DNA of 64,000 nt from Candidatus Cloacimonadota bacterium (lineage in GTDB: Bacteria; Cloacimonadota; Cloacimonadia; Cloacimonadales; Cloacimonadaceae). The first letter of the stretch is position 1. Every line of letters starts with the position of its first letter. Below are positions 45,301 through 52,390 of this stretch, one piece after another. Location of the stretch: NCBI GenBank assembly GCA_012728875.1, contig JAAYEF010000011.1, forward strand, positions 1 to 64,000, given 5' to 3'. The translations under genes were made by a program, and so were the position numbers. Under the pieces are notes generated by a model that was not told the origin of the DNA, did not search any database, and saw nothing but the letters and a program-made list of their open reading frames with translations.

Positions 45301-45568
45301 GAATGAGTTCATAATCCCCAACGCTGGTGGTCAAAATCAGCTTCTGACGTTCGAAATCGATTTTGTGTTCCTGTTTGGGTTCAAATCCGGTGATCAGATA
45401 TGGTTTTTGCTTCAGATGGTTGTTGCCTTTGTGCAGTTTATACACATCCACGGTGTTGTACACCAGCGGATAATAGCCCTGAAGCCAGAGCCGGGGATAA
45501 AACTCCGTTTGGGCAAAAAGCCCGCTCAGGCTGAAAATCAGGAGGGCAAAGGCAAGGAGTTTCTTCAT
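39398..45568 (-). CDS. sprA: type IX secretion translocon SprA (Sov)
   Basis: 2056 residues. SprA is the giant outer-membrane barrel through which type IX cargo leaves the cell. A signal peptide (MKKLLAFALLIFSLSGLFAQ) precedes a very long run of strands. Characteristic are YNTGIIRLNKTVDRRHTIAVKY and the calcium-site-like block EDTGLDGLFHEE...NTMDQYGDYPNINGTEGN...DTEDLDGNGVLN (about 920-985). The C-terminus (TFRIGVWVEVNL) is a closing strand. Unusual is a highly charged Lys/Glu coiled stretch at about 1640-1750 (KKKEEEERRLKEE and similar), probably a loop. The start codon overlaps the coaX stop (ATGA), so both are in one operon. The GLUG proteins are candidate cargo. Confidence 0.93.
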   Translation of the reverse strand: MKKLLAFALLIFSLSGLFAQTEFYPRLWLQGYYPLVYNTVDVYKLHKGNNHLKQKPYLITGFEPKQEHKIDFERQKLILTTSVGDYELIPGKTISFNTYFRNMQRKAFRKSLFERYRTQSTQTQMTSTGLIKEYVLELPTIAMPKSVQKVLGGSAGKLNLDGTEKVTLEVGSTKRKNVAIYDQDSAGQFDIKMEQETNLRLTGTIGEKIAVNLKYNSKQDEQFFDPNNVSIKYTGDEDELVQSIEGGNITLGLSGSRYISYSTASRGLFGITSKMKYKNLDLTLIASTEEGQKNTQNYVGTSQADSTVFRSRDYAPRTMFYLDDPYEVYDLYTQADVSSHVPSAWVNNAIKTDPTGAWRIKNPNLLPANGSVRVFLDDAVATNNVASAIGDTIYFSPTDFYVPYYDELIEGTDFVTDYNTGIIRLNKTVDRRHTIAVKYVRRDGIPVPFVMDDDDGILHTKVIRRRNQEYNPNDPNNVWHYQMRNVYNMNKTNIKSDGFGLNIYTINVDLTRNYLVPDSLATSNIVTYTDFLRMDSTGDGLINGEDNTVNLTTGLILIPFIEPFRSLGDGEVYRQEGESVSYLDIDLFMSVKGKIGRESVDLGQGGILKGSVIVKVNGFEQKENVDYIVDYDFGRITFLTAAGKDADAKIEIDYEFRSAFEVASKSLAGIRADWNFAEWAKLGGTFIYRSENVADRRPRVGNENIQMLMADVDGSITVKPYFITRFLNWLPLINTTAETRITLSGEIAYTIPSIYGDPTEKRKEAYLDDMEAIMDFYPLGVTIGSWSPASKPWNTTLAKGRTIWFNPKNIRRDQVEDPATLTDAEKRETVTVLALKVFPSNLGIPNSDVWSWGGVMKYLGNQLDFSQKKYIELMVKVIPNESGPMPSPILRVDLGDISEDFYTDFGGLGVLNTEDVNGDGVLSPDEDTGLDGLFHEEPGADPNDLADNTMDQYGDYPNINGTEGNRVLDTEDLDGNGVLNTLDRYFSYSFALSDSTYLQNVNADGWRLYRIPITDPDTYEIVNNSTAGVNPALNKISYGRLVMETNIPAKVLVYDFNVVGNRWEDFHVRSLDNQIIPEATLNTFNTSYLSGIVNNQKNSAHYISPEGTYYVELRRESSESALTLEVENLQPGHQALLRQRMLDPYNLLSYNKIRFWVYPEVREGAHSHPDSMDVIFRVGADSLNYYQIRQRVPVFPYYQKMEKANWIELEYNLQDMTSLKEQFPDQTSGQIIQGNTVYSFRGSPTVTNTRDIYFGVYSPQDIPAPMPYSGITYFNDLRVAEPYEDIGVAKRLSLNSSFADLSTLIIDYEDKNENFNTTIQRGRSNTFTSAKTLNITNRYFVNKLFPSSWGLDMPVSLTRNYSLGIPRFQANSDLLRESIDDPEDKARQRNETLTYAADFGFSQRTAPKSKILQYTIYRTSLSGRIEKTERFTPTAADTTFNWRGTMNYNLSFPSDKVSFRLFKNYRLGWFPSTFNNSFTINNTEPQSWNWERREGVYGWHPRSQTVPTRVFTADNNVNWGLTSDLTFSARLNTERDLKQEILWQNFNIGKMTKQVQDLGLNFNPNYLPRIFNFTLSGNSRFSEQQRKYYQNTSEGQVAYFQSDGNSNRTFRANFTLQNSTLLASLANKIMASHQRHLANKPQPKDPEKGEKPEFPAGKPDHDEKLKMDEDQKKKEEEERRLKEEDPLKWEEEQKRREEERLKHEDMMKWEEDERRKKEEELKGFEDPKAAGFPNGDKPKPPDGKPASKGGGFYLPHAAINLLSKVKNLGATYQNSYVQSYSRSQTTPPFLFKLGLPNILAADSLDSVQDNNTLALTSGVTFSRRLDSVIRYSLTFDQTESSASNQLVAVTFPDVTISLMDFQNWIGLGKVLTGARLNSGFQMTTRATGELDWEEPRQEMVTLAMNPAIGFTGTFFKNFGTNLSYSFATGENITNMDSYQILKTSLTHSLNGNLSYSFRMGKGFTVPFTKKKIHIKNELTSSLSMSLEKKYDETFGREGAQQVDQDNYRISIRPSATYQFDSNIRGGLTGTWEKNADAKRDTGMRTFRIGVWVEVNL

Positions 45569-46344
45569 GCGTGGCTGTGTTTCCAGGCCAAAAAGATACC
45601 GTCCAGGGTTAAAAACTTGTCCAAAATCTCTGCTGCGGGCACCAAGGGTTTAACCAGTTCGGCAATGCCGCCAGTGAGGATCACCTGCAGGTCTTTGAGC
45701 TCAAAATAGTGCAGCTTCACCTGGCGCACATAGCTTTGAAGCATATAGCTGTGCCCGCGCACAATCCCGGAAAGCAGGGCGTCCTTGGTGGAGGTTCCCA
45801 GCAGCACTTCGGGTTTGCTCAGTTCGATAGGCGCCAAGAGTGCCGCGCTTTGGAAAAGCTGCCCAGCCCCGGTTTTCAATCCCGGCGCAATGGCGGCTCC
45901 TTCAAAGCTGCCTTCCGCGGTCACAAGCTGAACCTTGGTGGCGGTGCCCAGATCCAGAATCAGGCAACTGCTGCCATATTTTTTCCATGCACCATAGGCA
46001 TTGGCAATGAGGTCTGCGCCGATGAAGGAAGGGTCTGCCACCCGATATTTAAGCTCCGGCACATTCAAGGCTGAAAGTTCCCAGGCAGTCAAGTTAAAAT
46101 ACTTACGGAAAAGGTGTTGCCAAACCCTGGTGAGCCCGGGAACCACGCTCGCCAAGGCAATAAAGCCGATCTTTTCCTCGTGGAAGCCATCCAAAAGCGG
46201 CTTCAGAAAACTGTAATATTCGTCCGCAGTGCGGTCCAGAGAACTTGAAAGCCGGGCGAACCAAGCCAGTTCTTCGTTCTGATAGATTCCGCAGCTGATG
46301 TTGGTGTTGCCGATGTCCACCACCAAGCATGCATCAGATACCAT
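45565..46344 (-). CDS. coaX: type III pantothenate kinase
   Basis: About 259 residues. CoaX phosphorylates pantothenate in coenzyme A synthesis. Present are VVDIGNTNISCG (phosphate loop), FIGADLIANAYGA, LILDLGTATKVQL and IAPGLKTGAGQLF. Two positions differ from the usual DxGTATTxD and GADR blocks (Lys-Val-Gln and Leu here). Start is uncertain: GTG 46365, ATG 46356 and ATG 46344 are in frame and GGAG overlaps the first codons; the last gives the shortest lead-in to the kinase motif. The stop overlaps the sprA start codon. A TTGACA stands at 46446-46441 upstream, but its -10 partner is weak. Confidence 0.88.
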   Translation of the reverse strand: MVSDACLVVDIGNTNISCGIYQNEELAWFARLSSSLDRTADEYYSFLKPLLDGFHEEKIGFIALASVVPGLTRVWQHLFRKYFNLTAWELSALNVPELKYRVADPSFIGADLIANAYGAWKKYGSSCLILDLGTATKVQLVTAEGSFEGAAIAPGLKTGAGQLFQSAALLAPIELSKPEVLLGTSTKDALLSGIVRGHSYMLQSYVRQVKLHYFELKDLQVILTGGIAELVKPLVPAAEILDKFLTLDGIFLAWKHSHA

Positions 46345-46466
46345 ATTATTGTGCATATTCTCCACGCGTTTGGGTAATTTGAAAAAACAAAAAAATAGCC
46401 TGTTTCGCTTGTGTGACTAAAAATGTCGAGTGTAGTTTTATGTCAATAAATTTCCGGTCTCCAGAC

Positions 46467-47351
46467 TCAATCGAAACCCAATTCCTTCAAGGCAGTGTTC
46501 TTTTTTCGCCAGCCGGGTTTCACTTTAACCCACAGGTGAACCAAGACCCTGGTTTCCAAAAAGACGCTCAACTGCGCTTCCGCATAGCGCCGGATCTTGG
46601 CAAGGTTTTCTCCGTTTCTGCCGATGATGATTGGCTTTTGGCTTTGGCGTTCCAGCCAGATTACGGCATCGATCACGGTTTGTTCCCTTTCTTCCTTGAA
46701 ACTTTCGATCAAAACTGCAGTTGCATAGGGTATTTCCTGGGAAAAATTGTGGAAAATCGCTTCCCGGATCACTTCCTGGGCAAAGAAACGCAGAGGCAGG
46801 TCGGAAAGCTGATCTTCCTCATAATAGGGTTCATGGAAGGGAATATAGCGCAAAAGCGCATCCATCATCTGCTCCAAACCCTCTCCGGTGTGTGCGGAAA
46901 TGAATACAGTTTCATTGACGCTGGCAGGAAGCTGCGCTTCAAAATCCGCCCGCGAAAGCCCTGGTGCCAGATCCAGCTTGTTAAAAACCGCGATCTGCGG
47001 AGTGCGTACATCCTTGAGCTGCTGCAGCACTTCCAGGTCATATTCGGTGGGAAAACGCTGCACTTCGCTCATGAAAAGCACCAGATCCACATCCTTGAAG
47101 GCATCGGTCCAAATCCTTTGCATCCTTTCTTGGAGTTCATAGCGGGGACGCAAATAGCCGGGCGTATCGATGAAAACGATCTGGCAATCCTCGCGGTTCA
47201 GGATGCCTTTGATGGCATAGCGCGTGGTTTGTGGCTTGGGCGAAGTGATGGAAAGCTTTTCACCCAAAATGCGGTTCATCAGGGTGGATTTACCCGTGTT
47301 CGGTTTGCCGATGATGGCCACAAAGCCGCTGCGAAAATCTGGTCTGATCAT
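46467..47351 (-). CDS. era: GTPase Era
   Basis: 294 residues. Era binds the 3' end of 16S rRNA during small-subunit maturation. G motifs: GKPNTGKST (G1), TTRYAIKG (G2), DTPG (G3), NKLD (G4), SAHTG (G5). A C-terminal KH domain contains PIIIGRNGENLAKIRRYAE. The start at ATG 47351 (MIRPDFRSGFVAIIG) aligns with the usual N-terminus. A GTG at 47384, next to a GGAGG, would add 11 residues. The ornithine aminotransferase gene ends just upstream, and rsmA is found elsewhere in the window. Confidence 0.93.
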   Translation of the reverse strand: MIRPDFRSGFVAIIGKPNTGKSTLMNRILGEKLSITSPKPQTTRYAIKGILNREDCQIVFIDTPGYLRPRYELQERMQRIWTDAFKDVDLVLFMSEVQRFPTEYDLEVLQQLKDVRTPQIAVFNKLDLAPGLSRADFEAQLPASVNETVFISAHTGEGLEQMMDALLRYIPFHEPYYEEDQLSDLPLRFFAQEVIREAIFHNFSQEIPYATAVLIESFKEEREQTVIDAVIWLERQSQKPIIIGRNGENLAKIRRYAEAQLSVFLETRVLVHLWVKVKPGWRKKNTALKELGFD

Positions 47352-47403
47352 ATAAGCAAAGCGGAGGGCGGAAACTGGGTCCACCCTCCACGTCTCTTAA
47401 GTT

Positions 47404-48645
47404 TTATAAGGTTTGGAATACTTCTTTGATGATATTGGCAACTTCAGCGAGCTGCTCTTGTGTGATGGTCAAAGGAGGCGCCAAACGAATGATGTGACGG
47501 TGGGTCTGCTTGCAAAGGAGGCCGCGCTCTTTCAGCATCAGGCACACATCGTAAGCTTCAATTCCGTCCTTGGGTTCAACCACGATGCCGGTCAGCAGGC
47601 CTTTTCCGCGCACCAGCTTCAGCATGGGATGCTCGATGGCTTTGAGGTCTTCGCGGAATTTGATGCCAAGTTCAAAGGAACGCTGGGCAAGATTTTCTTC
47701 CTTGAGCACTTCCAGAGCGGCTTTGGCAACTGCACAGGCCAGAGGAAAACCGCCATAGGTGGAACCATGCTGTCCGGGCTCGATGGTGAGCATGATTTCG
47801 CGATCCGCCAAAACTGCGGAAACGGGCAGCACGCCGCCGGAAAGGGCCTTGCCCAGGATCAGCATGTCGGGACGCACATTTTCATAGTCGCAGGCAAGCA
47901 TTTTGCCGGTGCGGGCCAGTCCGGTTTGAATCTCGTCCGCCACAAAAAGGACATTGTGTTCTTTGCAAATATCGTAGCAGGCTTTCAGATAGCCATCGTC
48001 CGGAACATTGACCCCGGCTTCGCCCTGAATGGGCTCAACGATGAAGGCAGCCACGTTTTTCCCGTTTTTCTCCAGGAAGGCTTTCAAGGCGGCAGGATCG
48101 TTGTAGGGAACTTTTTCGATGCCGGGCAAAAATGGGCCAAAACCGTCGCGGCAATCAGGATCCGTGGATGCGGAAACGATGCCGATGGTGCGACCGTGGA
48201 AGTTGCCTTCGGCAAAAATGATGATGGCGCTGTTCGCTTCCACGCCCTTCACTTTGTATGCCCACTTGCGGGCAAGCTTCATGGCGGTTTCAACACCTTC
48301 GGCGCCAGTGTTCATCATCAACACCATGTCGTAGCCAAAAAACTCGGTGATATATTTTTCAAAGTCACCCAGTTTGTTGTTGAAAAAAGCCCGCGAGGTG
48401 AGGGTCAGTTCTTTTGCCTGTTCCATCAGGGCATTGACGATTTTGGGATGGCAATGTCCCTGGTTTACAGCCGAATAGGCAGAAAGGAAGTCATAATAGC
48501 GATTTCCTTCGGGATCCCACACAAAAACACCTTCGCCTTTGGCCAAAACCACTGGCAGCGGAGCATAGTTGTGCGCTCCATATTTGTCTTCCAATTCCAT
48601 CGCTTCTTTTGAACTAATGGTCCCATATTTGAGATTTTCGGGCAT
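47404..48645 (-). CDS. rocD: ornithine aminotransferase
   Basis: 413 residues. A PLP enzyme converting ornithine and 2-oxoglutarate to glutamate semialdehyde and glutamate, linking arginine or ornithine fermentation with proline. Class III features: [51 protein letters not shown] and the Schiff-base lysine in [18 protein letters not shown]. The overall match to RocD/OAT is better than to acetylornithine or GABA transaminases. The start at 48645 has GAGGA 7 bases upstream. An amino-acid fermenting life-style would fit. No other arginine-catabolism gene is nearby. Confidence 0.9.
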   Translation of the reverse strand: MPENLKYGTISSKEAMELEDKYGAHNYAPLPVVLAKGEGVFVWDPEGNRYYDFLSAYSAVNQGHCHPKIVNALMEQAKELTLTSRAFFNNKLGDFEKYITEFFGYDMVLMMNTGAEGVETAMKLARKWAYKVKGVEANSAIIIFAEGNFHGRTIGIVSASTDPDCRDGFGPFLPGIEKVPYNDPAALKAFLEKNGKNVAAFIVEPIQGEAGVNVPDDGYLKACYDICKEHNVLFVADEIQTGLARTGKMLACDYENVRPDMLILGKALSGGVLPVSAVLADREIMLTIEPGQHGSTYGGFPLACAVAKAALEVLKEENLAQRSFELGIKFREDLKAIEHPMLKLVRGKGLLTGIVVEPKDGIEAYDVCLMLKERGLLCKQTHRHIIRLAPPLTITQEQLAEVANIIKEVFQTL

Positions 48646-48796
48646 GATTTTTCCTCTATTTTCGTATATTTTTCTATCGAAAGGCAAAATCCTTATGGAC
48701 AGCCTTTGTGTCAAGGCATTCTTTCTTTGAACCCCTGAAAATACGCTTGCTCCAGCAAGTGGAATCCAACTTCCCCCTCCATGTTCAAAACCAGCA

Positions 48797-48832
48797 AACA
48801 AAAAAAACGGCCTGGTTTTCCAAGGCCGTTTG
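48797..48832 (-). terminator. rho-independent terminator of tmRNA
   Basis: Minus strand: AAACGGCCT (48831-48823) pairs with AGGCCGTTT (48813-48805), followed by a T-run. It lies 10 bases beyond the tmRNA CCA. Confidence 0.85.
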
Positions 48833-48842
48833 TCAAAAAATT

Positions 48843-49192
48843 TGGTGGAGGTGGCGGGTATCGAACCCGCGTCCAAAGAACAGATTATGAGTGAATCTAC
48901 ATGCTTAGCCATCTTTAATTTAAGCTCAGGCGGTGAAAGATGGTCAAACCCGCAGGAGCCGGTCCCAAGGTCTTAGCCGAACCTTATGGGTGTCGGGTTC
49001 GGAGCAGCCGCACTGTTACGACGCCCAATTCCATCCCGGCGGCGCGGACGGATTGAACGTTGGCAAGCTTACGCTGCCAAGGAGTAATTGTAATCTGCAA
49101 TTAGATTTGTTTGCTGCTTTATGACGGAGCAGACAGCGTCTCCGGCATGCATCTCTCACACTCAGGTTCCCTGTCGAAACCATGTCACCCCC
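48843..49192 (-). ncRNA. ssrA: transfer-messenger RNA
   Basis: Read on the minus strand the RNA starts GGGGGTGACATGGTTTCGAC and ends GGTTCGATACCCGCCACCTCCACCA, the alanine-tRNA-like ends of tmRNA with encoded CCA; total 350 nt. The reading frame ends ...GCA-GAT-TAC-AAT-TAC-TCC-TTG-GCA-GCG-TAA (stop at 49069-49071), giving a tag ending ADYNYSLAA. The exact resume codon is not certain from sequence (preceding codons read QQTNLI in this frame). Pseudoknot-like GC-rich helices follow. A promoter (49219-49246) and terminator frame the gene. Confidence 0.95.
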
Positions 49193-49218
49193 ATATACGC
49201 TGTTAAAGATCTGAAGAC

Positions 49219-49246
49219 AAGATATTTAAAAGGCTTCCGCTGTCAA
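49219..49246 (-). promoter_or_regulatory. sigma-70-like promoter of tmRNA
   Basis: Minus strand: TTGACA (49246-49241), a 16-base spacer, TATCTT (49224-49219). The predicted start is about 20 bases before the mature 5' end. Confidence 0.55.
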
Positions 49247-49344
49247 GCCCGAATTTTTGTTTCCTCATTTTTGCAAACCCGACCAGATATTGGTTTGACA
49301 GTTGTTTTGTATAGCTTTTTAGGGAATTTGAAGACTGCAAAGGC

Positions 49345-49454
49345 TGGCTTCTCCCTGGGTTCGCTCAGGGCTCGTGCAGCATTCGCGCTCATGAGCCACC
49401 CGTCTTTTTATGGGGAGGCTATCCAGCGCGAACCATGTGGTTCACGGGCTCGGC
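49345..49454. repeat. GC-rich, partly palindromic intergenic element
   Basis: Holds CCCTGGGTTCGCTCAGGG (hairpin near 49358-49375) and GAACCATGTGGTTC (near 49430). Its ends (GCTTCTCCCT...GGCTCGTG and CACGGGCTCGGCTCAAGGGAG) are partly complementary. It could be a REP-like element or a weak terminator of the pyr operon. No gene is seen. Confidence 0.4.
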
Positions 49455-50369
49455 TCAAGGGAGAGGCAGACTTGCCTTGCCGATCAGCTCAGAGAGTGCG
49501 AGCTCTTTTTCCTCCAAATGGTCTTTCAGGCCCTGGTGCAGCTTGACCGCGGCGAGTGGGTCGCTGTAGAAAGCTGTTCCCAAGGCGATTGCGGATGCGC
49601 CGGCATAGAAAAATTCCAGTGCATCCTGCCAGGTGTGGATTCCTCCCAAGGCAAGGATGGGCGTTTTTACCGCCTGGGCAACTTTGTGACAAAGAGCCAG
49701 AGCCACAGGTTTCAGGGCGGTGCCACTGTATCCGCAGACGGGGTTTGAGGTGCGGAACCGTCCGGTTTTCCAGTCGATGGCGGCGCCATAAAGGGTGTTG
49801 ATCAAAGCCAGGGAACTGGCTCCTCCCTCAGTGGCGGCAATGGCGATTTGGGCAATGTCGGTCACGTTTGGGCTCAGCTTGAAAATCAACTCCCGTGAGC
49901 TTTTTGAAGCCAGTGCACAAGCCAGAGCAAAAACCACATCCGGCTCGGCGCCGAAGGCAATACCCTCTTTTTCCACATTGGGACAAGATACATTTATCTC
50001 ATAGCCGGCAATGCCCTCTTCCTTTTCCAAGGTTTCCAAAATAGCTTCAAATTCAGCAACAGACGAGCCGGAAAAGCTGACAATCAGAGGGATGTCCAGC
50101 AAGTCTCGCAATCGCGGAAGCTCTTCAGATAAAAAGCCTTTCAAACCTGGGTTTTGCAAACCAATGGTGTTCAGCAGCCCAGCCTCGGTTTCAAAGATGC
50201 GGGGCGGTGGATTGCCGGCTTTGGGCTGCATGGTGATGGTTTTGGTGGTGTAAGCACCCAGAATGTTTTGCTCGAACAGGTCGAAATAGCCGGTGTCGAA
50301 AGTTCCCGAGGCGACTGTGATCGGGCTCTGAAGGCTCAGTTTTCCCAAGGATGTGGCAAGGCGGTTCAT
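49455..50369 (-). CDS. pyrD: dihydroorotate dehydrogenase, class 1B catalytic subunit
   Basis: 304 residues. Oxidises dihydroorotate to orotate with FMN; class 1B passes electrons through PyrK to NAD+. Blocks seen: ITVASGTFDTGYF, TKTITMQPKAGNPPPRIFE, NTIGLQNPG, YEINVSCPN with the catalytic cysteine context, and the phosphate-binding ALGGIHTWQDALEFFYAGASAIALGTA. GGAGG lies 4 bases before ATG 50369. The start overlaps the pyrK stop by four bases (ATGA), as expected of two subunits made in equal amounts. Confidence 0.93.
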   Translation of the reverse strand: MNRLATSLGKLSLQSPITVASGTFDTGYFDLFEQNILGAYTTKTITMQPKAGNPPPRIFETEAGLLNTIGLQNPGLKGFLSEELPRLRDLLDIPLIVSFSGSSVAEFEAILETLEKEEGIAGYEINVSCPNVEKEGIAFGAEPDVVFALACALASKSSRELIFKLSPNVTDIAQIAIAATEGGASSLALINTLYGAAIDWKTGRFRTSNPVCGYSGTALKPVALALCHKVAQAVKTPILALGGIHTWQDALEFFYAGASAIALGTAFYSDPLAAVKLHQGLKDHLEEKELALSELIGKASLPLP

Positions 50370-51106
50370 ATCTCCTCCCAGCGGATATCGGCGGCGTTGA
50401 AAACAGGACCGTCGGCGCAAACGCGCAAATAGCTCTCCCCCACCGGGACCACGCAGCCGTGGCAGGCCCCCAAACCGCATGCCATATAGGCTTCAAGGGA
50501 TGCAAAATGCGGGATTTTGGGGGCAATTTTTTGAACGGCGCCAATCATAGGCAGGGGTCCGCAACTATAGATGATGTCGATGTTTTGATCGGTTAAGATT
50601 TGAGGGAGGTCTTGAGTCACCAGTCCTTTTTCTCCAGCGCTGCCGTCAACTGTGTAAGCCCGATCGCAGGGAAAAATATCAGAAGCGCCAGCCCCACCGT
50701 GGATGTGGGTGATTTTGTTTCTTTCTTTCAGTAAATCACTCAAAAATCCCAGGGGCGGCCAGCCAACTCCTCCGCTGACGAGAAGCACGTTCTTTCCCTC
50801 CACCAAAGGAAAATCATTGCCCAGGGGTCCCAGCGCAAACAGCGTTTCTCCGGGCTGAACTTCCGCCAAGGCACGGGTTCCGGGACCTATAGCTTTGATG
50901 ATGAAGCTGATCCGATCATTCAAAACTCCGGCTACGCTGATGGGCTTGAACAGTTTGCGTTCCTGTGCTGCTGTTTGTGCCTTCAGCTCAAAAAACATGC
51001 CTGGCTTGCAAAGTGGCGCCAAGCTCGGAGCTTCAAGCCAAAGCTCGAAATAATCGGCGTTAAGCCGTTTGCAGTCGGCAACTTTCAATTCAAGAAATCT
51101 GGGCAT
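50366..51106 (-). CDS. pyrK: dihydroorotate dehydrogenase electron-transfer subunit
   Basis: 246 residues. A FAD and [2Fe-2S] protein that re-oxidises PyrD with NAD+. The N-terminal ferredoxin-reductase barrel has KLFKPISVAG; the NAD part has VLLVSGGVGWPPL and YSCGPLPMIGAV. The cluster ligands are in CGLGACHGCVVPV and the following VCADGPVF. The start at 51106 has GGAGG upstream and overlaps the pyrC end by 17 bases. Normally such subunits carry RPFS in the flavin site; here it reads LFKPIS, still compatible. Confidence 0.92.
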   Translation of the reverse strand: MPRFLELKVADCKRLNADYFELWLEAPSLAPLCKPGMFFELKAQTAAQERKLFKPISVAGVLNDRISFIIKAIGPGTRALAEVQPGETLFALGPLGNDFPLVEGKNVLLVSGGVGWPPLGFLSDLLKERNKITHIHGGAGASDIFPCDRAYTVDGSAGEKGLVTQDLPQILTDQNIDIIYSCGPLPMIGAVQKIAPKIPHFASLEAYMACGLGACHGCVVPVGESYLRVCADGPVFNAADIRWEEI

Positions 51107-52376
51107 CCGGGTCCTCCCAGGTGATGCGTCCATCCAGGAAAGTGTAAAGCACTTTGCCCCACAGTTTTTGATCCAGCCAGGGTGTGTTTTTGCTTTTGGA
51201 AAGGATGTTTTCCGGACTGAAGTGGGTTTGCTGCTCGAGATCGATGATGGTGAGATCCGCTGGTAACCCTGCTTTGAGCATGGCGGGCGGTAGATCCAAA
51301 ACCCTTGCCGGAGCATCGGTGAGTGCTTCAGCCAAGCGCTCCAGACTCAAAAGCCCGGGTTTCACCAGATGGTGATATAGAGCGCTGAAAGCGGTTTCCA
51401 GCCCGATGATGCCGAAGGGGGCGTGGTCAAATTCCCGCACTTTTTCAAAATCGGCGTGGGACGCATGGTCTGTGGCGATGCAATCGATGGTGCCGTCGCG
51501 CAGCGCTTCCAGACAGGCAAGGCGGTCTTCCTCGGTGCGCAGGGGCGGCTTCATCTTGGTGTTGGTATCGAAGGAAAGACAGGCTTCCTCAGTCAAAATG
51601 AGGTGGTGTGGAGTCACTTCGGAGCTGATCTTTGCGCCACGTTCGCGGGCTTGGCGCACCATTTCGATGGACCGCGCGGTGCTGATATGGGCGATGTGCA
51701 GTCTGGCGTCATTGTTTTCAGCCAGCATGATGTCGCGGGAAACGATCACCTCTTCCGCCAGGCTGGGCAGTCCGGTCAAACCCAGGCGTGATGAGACTTT
51801 TCCGCCGTGAATCTGACCTTTTCCCGCCAGGTTGTAATCCTCGGCGTGCACCACCAGGGGAAGCCCAAAATTTGTGGCATAGCGGATGCAATTCAGCATC
51901 AGTTTGGCGTTTTGGACACAGCCGCCGTCATCCGAGACCGCCACGATTCCACCTGATTTCATGGTTGCCATTTCGCTGATTTCCAAGCCTTCGCTCTTTT
52001 TGGTCATGGCGCCGATCACGTAAACCTTTGCCGAGCCAAGGTCTTTGGCACGACGCTGGATGTAGTCCACGGTGGCAATGTTGTCCACAACGGGGTCGGT
52101 GTTTGGCATGGCGCAAAGGCTGGTGAAACCACCATGTGCGGCAGCCCGGGTGCCGGAAACGATGTCTTCCTTATAGGTTTGACCGGGGTCGCGCAGATGC
52201 ACATGCAGATCCACGAAACCGGGAAAGATGTGTTTGCCGCTGGCGTCGATGACCCTGTCTGCTTTTTCGGGCAGATGCCTGGCTATCTTCTGAATCTTTT
52301 CCTTTTTGATCAGGATATCGCGGGTTTGGAATTTCCCGTTTAGATACACATTGCCGTTTTTGATGAGCGTTGTCAT
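51090..52376 (-). CDS. pyrC: dihydroorotase
   Basis: 428 residues, the type I enzyme of the amidohydrolase superfamily, forming dihydroorotate from carbamoyl aspartate. Metal-site motifs: DLHVHLRDPGQTYKEDI, VVHAEDYNL, LHIAHIST and ATDHASH. Length and motifs fit active PyrC rather than the inactive PyrC' partner of some aspartate transcarbamoylases. AAAGGAGA precedes ATG 52376. pyrB ends 14 bases upstream. Confidence 0.94.
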   Translation of the reverse strand: MTTLIKNGNVYLNGKFQTRDILIKKEKIQKIARHLPEKADRVIDASGKHIFPGFVDLHVHLRDPGQTYKEDIVSGTRAAAHGGFTSLCAMPNTDPVVDNIATVDYIQRRAKDLGSAKVYVIGAMTKKSEGLEISEMATMKSGGIVAVSDDGGCVQNAKLMLNCIRYATNFGLPLVVHAEDYNLAGKGQIHGGKVSSRLGLTGLPSLAEEVIVSRDIMLAENNDARLHIAHISTARSIEMVRQARERGAKISSEVTPHHLILTEEACLSFDTNTKMKPPLRTEEDRLACLEALRDGTIDCIATDHASHADFEKVREFDHAPFGIIGLETAFSALYHHLVKPGLLSLERLAEALTDAPARVLDLPPAMLKAGLPADLTIIDLEQQTHFSPENILSKSKNTPWLDQKLWGKVLYTFLDGRITWEDPDAQIS

Positions 52377-52390
52377 GGCTGTCTCCTTTT

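Noticed and set aside
36381-45709. Long plus-strand open frames opposite htpG and sprA
   Set aside because: They are antisense to well-supported genes and have no family resemblance or initiation signals.
46418-46446. Promoter upstream of coaX
   Set aside because: A perfect TTGACA is present, but the sequence at -10 distance (TTTTTA) is poor, so it was not listed as a feature.
48843-49192. Open frames on either strand inside the tmRNA
   Set aside because: They fall entirely within the structured RNA. The aminotransferase frame also extends into it, but its real start is 48645 with a good ribosome site.
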